DNA of 64,000 bases, from assembly GCA_000310025.1 (NCBI GenBank), contig FN649742.1, positions 841,383 to 905,382 on the forward strand, read 5' to 3'. The first letter of the stretch is position 1. Each line of letters begins with the position of its first letter. This stretch comes from Ectocarpus siliculosus. Its lineage: Eukaryota > Sar > Phaeophyceae > Ectocarpales > Ectocarpaceae. The notes below the pieces were generated by a model. The model searched no databases. It was not told the origin of the DNA and saw only the letters and a program-made list of their open reading frames with translations. Shown piece by piece: positions 34,234 through 42,213 of the stretch. Position numbers and translations under genes: made by a program.

Positions 34234-34612
34234 CTTCCATATTGGCGTTCGACGAAGCGTTCTATCTTTACAACCCACGTGTGAAACATGGGCTCCAAAG
34301 GAGGAGGAAAGAAAAAGGACGGAGGGTCGCAACAACAGCAGCAACAGCTGAAAAAGCAAAAGCCGCTGATGACCAAACAGCAGACGAAGCCAAACTCAAG
34401 AAGAGCAATTCGGTTGGCGGGAGCGAACGATGTGGTGAAAGCCGTGACCCACTCCTTCCATATTGGCGTTCGACGAAGCGTTCTATCTTTACAACCCACG
34501 TGTGAAACATGGGCTCCAAAGGAGGAGGAAAGAAAAAGGACGGAGGGTCGCAACAACAGCAGCAACAGCTGAAAAAGCAAAAGCCGCTGATGACCAAACA
34601 GCAGACGAAGCC
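34234..34612. repeat. duplicated leader/gag start with an inverted gag fragment between copies
   Basis: The 158-bp segment 34234-34391 is repeated at 34455-34612. The bases between include 34397-34461, an exact reverse complement of gag positions 35666-35730. The inverted piece joins copy 2 through a shared CTTCCAT. The upstream copy thus carries a decoy ATG (34288) whose frame runs into inverted sequence; the functional gag start is 34509. Confidence 0.9.
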
Positions 34613-36425
34613 GCGCCCCGACGCTGCTGCGCCTAACCACCAAGGCTCGGCTAAGCCCCAAGAGGGACAGTCGACGCCATCCCAAGCTGGGGACACCGCT
34701 GGTGCGGCTGCGAGCGTAGCACCCTCGCAGACCGGTAACCGTGGCGGGTACTTCCAAGCTTTGGTGGGTGGAAGTCGTGACGACAGCGACAACAACAGCA
34801 GCGCTGGCGATGGCGCCGAAGCTGTCACCACCCGACACCGCGACACCGACCCGAACTCCGACGACAATGATGACGACAGCGAAGAAGGCGCCGTTGGCGA
34901 CGACGACGTTGACGACGACCTCGCGCACGACATCCTGCGGAACCGCGCAAGCGCCGCAAGCCAGCAGAGCGGTTCGCTCCTGGCAAGCGGCGGGTCGCTG
35001 GAAGCCGTTCTCGTTGGAGCGGTCACGAAGGCCGTGGAAGCGGAAAAGACCCCACCGGCATGGGTTCTCAACATGCTCATGCCAGGAGCCGTCCACCAGC
35101 ATGATATCCAGCAGGTGAATCCGCGTTCGCTTGCCTCCGATCTAGATGCAGAAAATCGTTCTGGTATGCGCACGACAGTAAGTGTTCAACAGACCCCTGC
35201 TCAGAATATGAATGTGTCTACACCGACAAATTCATCTATTAACCCGGTACACCAAAACACGGTAAACCAGGCCTCACCGAACCAGGTAAACCAGCAGACG
35301 GTAAACCAGGACACCACTACCCCGGTAACCCAAACCACGGTCAACCAGGAAGTGATTAGCACGGCACGGTTCACTTTGAAAGCCAATGACCTACCTCCTG
35401 ATCTCAAGCTCGAGGGTCTGCCTCATGAAGATGTTCCGGAAAAAATGGCACTTTACAGGGCACACATCGGTCTATTGTCAGCCGACAACGTCTCTCAACG
35501 TACAATCGATCACCGCGCAATCAAACATCTCGCGCTATTCGTGCGAGGTGCAGCAGCTCAAAGCCTCAGCCTCATGCTTAGCTCATCTCTCGAATGGCGA
35601 CCGCCAGCTCAGCTAAATGCGTTGCGTGCACGTGGAGAAGTGATCCGCATCACACCTCCGAAAACATGGAAGGAGTGGGTCACGGCTTTCACCACATCGT
35701 TCGCTCCCGCCAACCGAATTGCTCTTCTTGCGCGTGATGTCATGACATTGGAAGCAAAAAGTAGCGAATCAGTTGACGTGTTCGCGCTCCGAGTATCACG
35801 CGCGTATGCCAGACTTCTAGCCGAAGCCGAACGCACAGCTCCGCTGAATGTACCACCTCATGAACACGCATTCAACCAAGCTCTCACCGCCTCTTTTGAG
35901 AACGGTGTACATCCACACATCCGCGTAGAGATGATGCGGGCAGATCCATCCGATTCTTTCATGGAATCTAAAGCGCGTGCTCGTCGACACGAGTCCAACA
36001 AACTGCGCTCTCCCCCTGCCCCCATCTCGGCTACCGCTTCCACCGTGTACGGTTCGGCTCGTTCCGGGCAGCTCCAAACGACTGCGCAGGATAATCGCGA
36101 CCGTATTTCTGCTCTGGAAAATTATATTTCCGGGCAGGAGGCATTCGTGTCCAGTGGTGGAGCGTACAGCACGCAACGCGGTGGGCGTCCTCAGCGGGGG
36201 ACCGACAAACGGGATCGAGACAACTCCAAATCCCGGGGCCCCCCTGCGAGGGCGAAAGCGAAAGTATCGTTTGCTGGGACTACCAAGTCCGACACTGACA
36301 ACACTCGCAAAGAGTGTGACTTTATTGGCTGCCGATTCAGTAGCATTCGCTTCACGCACACCCGTGCCGAGTGTAAAAATGAAGAAGCAGCGAAAAAAGA
36401 GGGGTACAAAGTTACCAAAGACTAG
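34509..36425 (+). CDS. Gag polyprotein of the inner retroelement, 638 aa
   Basis: Structural protein of the virus-like particle. N-terminus Gly/Lys/Gln-rich (MGSKGGGKKKDGG, poly-Q), then an acidic Asp-rich segment, repeats of Q/NQ type (VNQ, about aa 255-285) and a helical capsid-like part (about aa 310-520: RAIKHLALFVRGAAAQSL, TWKEWVTAFTTSFAP). The C-terminal basic region has ECDFIGCRFSSIRFTHTRAEC, a Cys/His set that may be a zinc finger, although not the classic knuckle spacing. Ends at TAG 36423-36425, directly followed in the same frame by pol. Confidence 0.85.
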   Translation: MGSKGGGKKKDGGSQQQQQQLKKQKPLMTKQQTKPRPDAAAPNHQGSAKPQEGQSTPSQAGDTAGAAASVAPSQTGNRGGYFQALVGGSRDDSDNNSSAGDGAEAVTTRHRDTDPNSDDNDDDSEEGAVGDDDVDDDLAHDILRNRASAASQQSGSLLASGGSLEAVLVGAVTKAVEAEKTPPAWVLNMLMPGAVHQHDIQQVNPRSLASDLDAENRSGMRTTVSVQQTPAQNMNVSTPTNSSINPVHQNTVNQASPNQVNQQTVNQDTTTPVTQTTVNQEVISTARFTLKANDLPPDLKLEGLPHEDVPEKMALYRAHIGLLSADNVSQRTIDHRAIKHLALFVRGAAAQSLSLMLSSSLEWRPPAQLNALRARGEVIRITPPKTWKEWVTAFTTSFAPANRIALLARDVMTLEAKSSESVDVFALRVSRAYARLLAEAERTAPLNVPPHEHAFNQALTASFENGVHPHIRVEMMRADPSDSFMESKARARRHESNKLRSPPAPISATASTVYGSARSGQLQTTAQDNRDRISALENYISGQEAFVSSGGAYSTQRGGRPQRGTDKRDRDNSKSRGPPARAKAKVSFAGTTKSDTDNTRKECDFIGCRFSSIRFTHTRAECKNEEAAKKEGYKVTKD

Positions 36426-38918
36426 GGTCGCCCGAGTAGGCAGCGTCCTTCGGCCAACGTGGGACACCAATCATTTGGTTCTGTCAAACCAGTAAGTACA
36501 AACTGGGATAGACTGCAAAGTTCGAGCAAGCAGAAGAGAGCCAAAGTAGATGAGAGGGATTCAAAACACTGTAAAAATGGTGTACGATCTCTGGTGGGAA
36601 AAAAGAAGAAAGCAATCAGAGAGCAACGCTGTAGCAAGACAGTTGAAGTACATGTAACACGAGAATATTCTCGCGAAGGTTGTAGCAACAAGCAGACGCG
36701 AGGGGTTCCGAAGTCAAGTACCAGCACAGCTGATGCAGTAGCCTCTGTAGCTCCAGCACTAAGGGATAGCACCCAAGTAGGGCAAGTAGCCGCCTGTTTA
36801 GCGCCGCAAGCCTTGCACGTAGCTACCGTAGCTGGGGACTTCAGGTCGAAACATAGGTCCAACCTAATGAGAACTGACCGTAATGAAGAATTTCAAGCTT
36901 TTTACATGTCGGCACTCGCTGGATATCCCGTGTGTCCATCGGTATTGCGATCGACATCCAAGCGAGTACGCGTACCCGCCAGAATAAATAATGAATCGGT
37001 TGATGAAATAACAATCGACACGGCGTGTGACATACCATGCATATCACGAAAGTTCATGAGAAGTCACAAAACGTTAAAAAACACGGAAATATTTCCGGTA
37101 CCCCCTGGAGCAATCAATCTGCGAAGCGCTGATGGTTCGCCCCTAAAAATTGCAGGGTACACTCGATTTGAACTGACACTAGGCGAAATCACATTACCTG
37201 TTGAAGCTCTAGTGCTGCCGTCGTTGGGACCAGATAATATGCTACTCGACAATAGCATAATGGGCGCATTTGGTGGTGTTCTTGACTGGCAAGCGGAAGA
37301 ACTGTCGTTTAAAACAGCAGCAACCAAAATTCCAGCTGTCCACCGCAAAACGCGCTATCCCACGACTGATCAGGGAAACAGTTTGAACTGTTCTGTGGTA
37401 GCAGTAGAGAGGGACACACCTGTGATGCCTGTATACACTACACGGAAATGCAGCATACCTGCACAACATGAGATAGCTGTTGAAATTCATTCGCTTGAGG
37501 CACCAGATGAAACCACAGCTGCCGTAGTTGAACCGCGCATCGTTACGTCCGATGACGTGGGCAAGCAGGATACACCAGATGCATTCCGCAGAGTGATAGT
37601 GGCACGCACGGTCTGTCACTGGTATCAGCACAACAAAAGTGCAATGGTCCAACTGGCCAACCCTTCTCACAGACCGGTATCCTTAAAGAGGAATACGCTC
37701 ATAGGCTATATTTCTCCAGTGAAAACAGTACTGCCGCAAACAATGAGCAGCGTTCAATCGAGTCCTGCAGAAACGGAAAAAATTCGTGCAGATCTCACAA
37801 AAGCATTAGCCAAAGCTTTCCGAGATACAACTTTTTCGCCCGACCAGTGTGAAGAAATGCTTAAACTGTGTACCAAATACCGTTCAGTGTTCTCCCTGAG
37901 TCCTAAAGAACTGGGCAGATGTACTCTTACAGAGGCTGATTTTCCATTACAACCGGGGACAAAACCAGTCAACCGAGCTCCATATCGTGCTAATCCACGA
38001 ATGCAAGAGGTCATTGACAAATGTGTTGGTGAAATGGAAGAAGCCGGGATAATCGAACAAAGAGCGAGCCCATGGGGGTCAGCAGTAACGTTGGTAGCAA
38101 AAGCTGACGGCAGTCCCCGATTCTGTGTAGACTACAGAGCGACGATCAACAAGAATTTAATTCGTAAATCGTGGCCAATGCCTGAAATGGCAAGTCATAT
38201 CGACACCGTAGCAGGTGCTAAATACATCACAGTCTGCGATGTACAAAGTGCATACCACCAAATACCAATTGCCGAAGCAGAACAAGACAAGACTGCATTC
38301 GTTACTCGGGATGGAAAATGGGTTTTCAAACGACTCCCCTTTGGCATCGCCAATGCGCCTTTTCTGTTTCAACGTACGATGGCATTGACTTTCGCACATT
38401 TTGGTCCAAAGTCTGGTCTTCTTGTGTACATGGATGATCTTATTTGTTGTTCATCTACATGGGAGGGTCATATCTCTCTTTTGGAAAATACCTTCCAAGC
38501 GCTACAAGCCGCAGGTCTTACATTAAAACCATCAAAGGTACAATTTGGGCCAAAGGAAGTGAAGTATTTGGGGCATGTTCTTTCCGCAGATGGCATACGA
38601 TTAGGTGACGATCGAATAAAATCGATACTAGAGTTGCCAACGCCAACGAACATCAAAAGTTTGCGATCAGTCTTAGGAACGGTCAACTATGTCAGGAAAT
38701 TCATCCCAGACTTAGCCGCCGTTACCGCACCAATGGTTGACCTTACGAAGAAAGACGCAGTGAAGTCGGTAGCGAAACGCTGGGGTCCGAAACATGATGA
38801 AGCATTTGCTGAAGTGAAACGATTACTCACCAACGCCCCTGTTTTGCATTTTCCGGACTTTTCTAAGGAGTCTTCCCACCGTTTTTCTTTTTCCGTTATC
38901 CGGAAGAAAATTTGGTGA
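36426..38918 (+). CDS. Pol polyprotein fragment: protease and reverse transcriptase; RNase H and integrase missing
   Basis: Open in the same frame as gag from the base after the TAG; an internal GTG or ATG is not needed if the stop is read through. Protease region near 37014: TIDTACDIPCISRKF, with DTA where DTG/DSG is usual. Reverse transcriptase about 37960-38750: SPWGSAVTLVAKADGSPRF, CDVQSAYHQIPI, LPFGIANAPFLFQR, VYMDDLI (catalytic Asp pair near 38430), KYLGHVLSADG, all diagnostic of Ty3/Gypsy RT. The thumb/connection follows (VNYVRKFIPDLA). The frame stops at TGA 38916-38918, right after HFPDFSKE, where RNase H should begin. The last 15 codons look unrelated. Confidence 0.9.
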   Translation, partial: GRPSRQRPSANVGHQSFGSVKPVSTNWDRLQSSSKQKRAKVDERDSKHCKNGVRSLVGKKKKAIREQRCSKTVEVHVTREYSREGCSNKQTRGVPKSSTSTADAVASVAPALRDSTQVGQVAACLAPQALHVATVAGDFRSKHRSNLMRTDRNEEFQAFYMSALAGYPVCPSVLRSTSKRVRVPARINNESVDEITIDTACDIPCISRKFMRSHKTLKNTEIFPVPPGAINLRSADGSPLKIAGYTRFELTLGEITLPVEALVLPSLGPDNMLLDNSIMGAFGGVLDWQAEELSFKTAATKIPAVHRKTRYPTTDQGNSLNCSVVAVERDTPVMPVYTTRKCSIPAQHEIAVEIHSLEAPDETTAAVVEPRIVTSDDVGKQDTPDAFRRVIVARTVCHWYQHNKSAMVQLANPSHRPVSLKRNTLIGYISPVKTVLPQTMSSVQSSPAETEKIRADLTKALAKAFRDTTFSPDQCEEMLKLCTKYRSVFSLSPKELGRCTLTEADFPLQPGTKPVNRAPYRANPRMQEVIDKCVGEMEEAGIIEQRASPWGSAVTLVAKADGSPRFCVDYRATINKNLIRKSWPMPEMASHIDTVAGAKYITVCDVQSAYHQIPIAEAEQDKTAFVTRDGKWVFKRLPFGIANAPFLFQRTMALTFAHFGPKSGLLVYMDDLICCSSTWEGHISLLENTFQALQAAGLTLKPSKVQFGPKEVKYLGHVLSADGIRLGDDRIKSILELPTPTNIKSLRSVLGTVNYVRKFIPDLAAVTAPMVDLTKKDAVKSVAKRWGPKHDEAFAEVKRLLTNAPVLHFPDFSKESSHRFSFSVIRKKIW

Positions 38919-38987
38919 CCAGCGGGTTTTGAACCCGTGTCTTTTGCAACCAAAAGCAGACACCCTGACATCTCACGTCGACGCCAT
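38917..38987 (-). ncRNA. tRNA-like segment with B-box (SINE head or reverse-transcribed primer tRNA)
   Basis: On the minus strand: a possible A box (TGGCGTCGACGTG), a hairpin CTTTTGGTTGCAAAAG, a clear B box in GGGTTCAAAACCC, and an end in ACCA. The acceptor stem is not paired with the 5' side, so it is not a functional tRNA. A genomic CCA end suggests a copy derived from mature tRNA. Alternatives: head of a tRNA-derived SINE, or an extended primer-binding site. Confidence 0.45.
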
Positions 38988-39055
38988 TGTGAAAAGAGGG
39001 AATCGTCCTCGACAGACGTTGGGGAGTTTCTACCTTTATGAAGGTGGTCTCCACA
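38988..39055. repeat. 68-bp TG...CA terminal repeat, copy 1
   Basis: TGTGAAAAGAGGGAATCGTC ... GGTCTCCACA, ending at the inner element's right boundary. The same 68 bp, one base different, stands alone at 55441-55508. Confidence 0.85.
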
Positions 39056-39059
39056 GAAC

Positions 39060-39291
39060 AGCTGATAAAAAAGGACCATATATTGTATATATTCGTCACG
39101 CAAGCCCCTCAGGCAAGCTGGTATTCGACACGCAAGCCCCTCAGGCAAGTGCCGAGAGCACACCGCTGTGTGCTCCCGGGGGCCCCGCACTTGGACCACA
39201 ACCGCATACATACCCTCACACCCATACTTCCCATACGCGTATCCCCCACAGAGGATGCACAGATCGGACTCATATCCAAGTACCACAAACA
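39060..39291 (-). repeat. split 5' LTR of the outer element, proximal fragment
   Basis: Remaining 232 bp of the interrupted LTR, three mismatches to 29869-30100. Followed by target duplication AGACG. Confidence 0.9.
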
Positions 39292-39296
39292 AGACG

Positions 39297-40142
39297 TTTT
39301 TTTCCGGCATATCCTTTCACCGCGATGCAGAAGACTGCAGAGACAGATGCGTTGATCTGAGTTTTGTGCAGCGGAAGAAGAAATACTATTAGTTGTCCAA
39401 TCAGAGAGCAGCAGCATGGAATCAGCGTGAAAGTTCTGGAATCTAAGAGAAATAAACGCAACGTGCTTGCCTTGCTTGTCTGTCCCAAACAAGCAAAATA
39501 TAGCGTGAGGCTGCTGCAGCCAAGAGAGGAATTTCGGAAATCTTAATGTGAAGACAACAACAACAATTCCCTTGTCCGATACACGCACAGTCGCCACGGA
39601 CTCCCGGACACAACATGTTTTTTTTTGTTCTTGACACAACGAATCCAACTCTCTGTATCTACCATAGAAACGAGTCTATGAGATAGAGTAACGAAGAATC
39701 CTAGCGTCAGCGAAGGCTCCTTTCACCGCGACATTTGTTTACTTTTTTTTTTGTCTTCACTTCATATCAGCGCTCACAGCACTTGTTGTGCCGTTTACTT
39801 TACGGGAAGGTTTCTTTTGCACTGGGTGTAATGCCATCCGTGTCCTAAAAGAGCTGCACAGTTCGTGTACGGAGAAACGACCGGGCCGGATGACAAAGGT
39901 CGCGTCCACCCCCATGGACTGCCTCGCCGACCGCAAACACAAACAAAACGACCGCCAATTCTTCCCGTATGCATGTGAGATGCCCTGACCTCGACGCCGC
40001 GCCCATGACCCACTCCCCGCTCGCGCATGCACCACAACTGGCAACCCCCCTTGACCTCCCCTGCCCGCGGAGCCCGTGCTCTCAATTCGTCATCCGCCCC
40101 CCCCCCCTTAGTGCCGGTGCCCGTCCCCCCGCCGCACCCTGG
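39297..40142. other. no gene recognised
   Basis: Unique sequence right of the retroelement nest, turning C-rich just before the gap. No exon supported. Confidence 0.3.
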
Positions 40143-40755
40143 NNNNNNNNNNNNNNNNNNNNNNNNNNNNNNNNNNNNNNNNNNNNNNNNNNNNNNNNNN
40201 NNNNNNNNNNNNNNNNNNNNNNNNNNNNNNNNNNNNNNNNNNNNNNNNNNNNNNNNNNNNNNNNNNNNNNNNNNNNNNNNNNNNNNNNNNNNNNNNNNNN
40301 NNNNNNNNNNNNNNNNNNNNNNNNNNNNNNNNNNNNNNNNNNNNNNNNNNNNNNNNNNNNNNNNNNNNNNNNNNNNNNNNNNNNNNNNNNNNNNNNNNNN
40401 NNNNNNNNNNNNNNNNNNNNNNNNNNNNNNNNNNNNNNNNNNNNNNNNNNNNNNNNNNNNNNNNNNNNNNNNNNNNNNNNNNNNNNNNNNNNNNNNNNNN
40501 NNNNNNNNNNNNNNNNNNNNNNNNNNNNNNNNNNNNNNNNNNNNNNNNNNNNNNNNNNNNNNNNNNNNNNNNNNNNNNNNNNNNNNNNNNNNNNNNNNNN
40601 NNNNNNNNNNNNNNNNNNNNNNNNNNNNNNNNNNNNNNNNNNNNNNNNNNNNNNNNNNNNNNNNNNNNNNNNNNNNNNNNNNNNNNNNNNNNNNNNNNNN
40701 NNNNNNNNNNNNNNNNNNNNNNNNNNNNNNNNNNNNNNNNNNNNNNNNNNNNNNN
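40143..40755. other. assembly gap (613 N)
   Basis: 613 N, apparently a size-estimated gap, bordered on both sides by C-rich runs. On the minus strand the right border encodes QHQQQ- and QQQ-type low complexity, so a repeat-rich coding or gag-like segment may be hidden here. Confidence 0.95.
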
Positions 40756-42213
40756 CCCCCCCCACGGCCTCTGTTGCTGGTGCTGCGGTACGAAACCACC
40801 CGACTGTTGTTGCAGCGGTGCATCGACACTCCACCCCCCGATCGTACCTGCCTCCAGCGACGTACCCATGGTATCTCCGGCTCCATCAGGCGTTACTGGC
40901 TGCCCCCCCCAACTTGATGCGTGGCCCTTCTCGTCTGTCTCCAAGAAAACACGCTGTCGCAGTTGGTTAAGGGGTCTATTGTATAGGATTTTGGGGAGGG
41001 CACAGTGAAACCAATATATTCATATTGTGTAGACGTTTTAGTTTTAGTACATACAATATAAAACCCAGCGGGAGGTGTATTAGCTTACATTTACCACACT
41101 AATTCCTATACAATGAAGCGTCACAAAAATGGCTTTACTGTGTCGTTTCTACCATACGCCCGGCCTAGGAGGTGGTAGGTGGTGGGTTCTCACCGCTGCC
41201 GCTGCCGCTGCCGCTGCCGCTGCCGCTGCTGCTGCGGCTGCGGCTGTCTACCTTCCACACCTGACTTGCTCGGCACTCCTCCCGCGGCACCCACCTCGGC
41301 CACGCCTGCCCGTGATTTCCCAAAGGTTCAAGGATTCCCTGTCCTTTCAGGGCAGCGCCGCCTTCGATACCCCACCCACTTCCAGCCCCCGTCTCATACG
41401 AACTCCCACCATGGCGGGAAAGTTCGAAATTTCCAGCAAGTTTTTGAATTTGTGTCGTGGGTCACGGGTCCTGGGGTCCTGGGGTTTTGGGGTGTGGGGC
41501 TGGAAGATGCTACGTGACGGATGCCCTGTGGATCTGGCCGATGAAGGAAGTGCTGGTTGCGGTTACTGCGGGCGAATGCGGGTTCCTTTCTACCTCCCGC
41601 ATGTCGCGATCTCCTCCTTAAGCTCGGCGTGTGTCAGATGTATTATCGGTTATCGGTTTGTTGAAATTCTTGGTACGCGGTACGCATGGATGATACAGTA
41701 ATCCTATCAAAAGAAGGCGCGCTTGAATGCGAAAGGCACAGACTGATCCGTTCATATGATGCACTATTTTCGATTATTTTTGTTGCTCGATTTTCGCGCT
41801 TGCGCCTTGAGTAGATTTCTTGCGGGGTGGAGGCCTGTAGAATATGCATGAATCAATGCATCAACAAAACAGCCGCCGGCCACTCCGAAGCAGTCTACTC
41901 TCTTGCGCTGTTATCCGTGCTCTCGAGCTACAAAATGCATCTACTAAAATATTAAACCATGTGCCTTCATACCGGCTTGGTGCTCGCGAAAGAGTCCTGT
42001 AGATGTTATTTACATTGCGTGGTGTACAACTATTATAGTGACGAGACTATTGCTGCTGCTGCTGCTGCCGCTGCTGCTGTGACGCCTGTATCGGGTGGTA
42101 GGCTGCGGAAAAGAGAGAAACACATCGCCGGCTGCTGCTTCCTGGACACATCTACATCACGTGGACATATATCTAGCTGAATCAAGACCCACGGACTACA
42201 GGTCTCTGTCACC
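40756..42213. other. no gene called; trinucleotide/hexanucleotide repeats
   Basis: Holds (CCGCTG)n at about 41192-41240 and (GCTGCT)n at about 42052-42081. A plus-strand frame of 190 codons (41129-41701) is dominated by the repeat-derived poly-Ala and has no family motif. The last part should be the promoter and 5' UTR of the gene starting at 42214. Confidence 0.35.

Larger units (their letters stand above)
33905..39055 (+). mobile_element. inner Ty3/Gypsy-type retroelement, truncated, nested in the outer LTR
   Basis: Sits precisely inside the outer element's LTR and is flanked by a 4-bp duplication GAAC (33901-33904 and 39056-39059). Ends are TGTGGAG ... CTCCACA. Contents in order: 5' leader with a 221-bp-period duplication, gag (34509-36425), in-frame stop, protease and reverse transcriptase (to 38918), a tRNA-like segment and a 68-bp terminal repeat. 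RNase H and integrase are absent and no matching left LTR is present, so this copy cannot be autonomous. It is younger than the outer element by nesting. Confidence 0.85.
29798..39296 (-). mobile_element. outer LTR retrotransposon (non-autonomous type), interrupted by a nested insertion
   Basis: Bounded by a 5-bp target duplication AGACG at 29798-29802 and 39292-39296. LTRs are 298 bp: the left is intact at 29803-30100, the right is split into 33839-33904 and 39060-39291 by the inner element. The two copies differ at only three positions, all near 39075-39085, so insertion is recent. On the minus strand the LTR reads TGTTTGTGG ... GTGCACTAACA. A polypurine tract (TAGGGGGGC) lies directly before the left LTR on that strand (30101-30109), which fixes the orientation: the split right copy is the 5' LTR. 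The single long ORF starts 43 bp inside it. No protease, reverse transcriptase or integrase is seen in its own internal part (30101-33838), so it would depend on enzymes from another element. Confidence 0.85.

Noticed and set aside
34104-35102. 332-codon minus-strand frame
   Set aside because: Antisense to gag; openness follows from gag codon bias and the duplicated leader.
41129-41701. 190-codon frame with poly-Ala
   Set aside because: Created by the (CCGCTG)n repeat; no motif and no splice partners.
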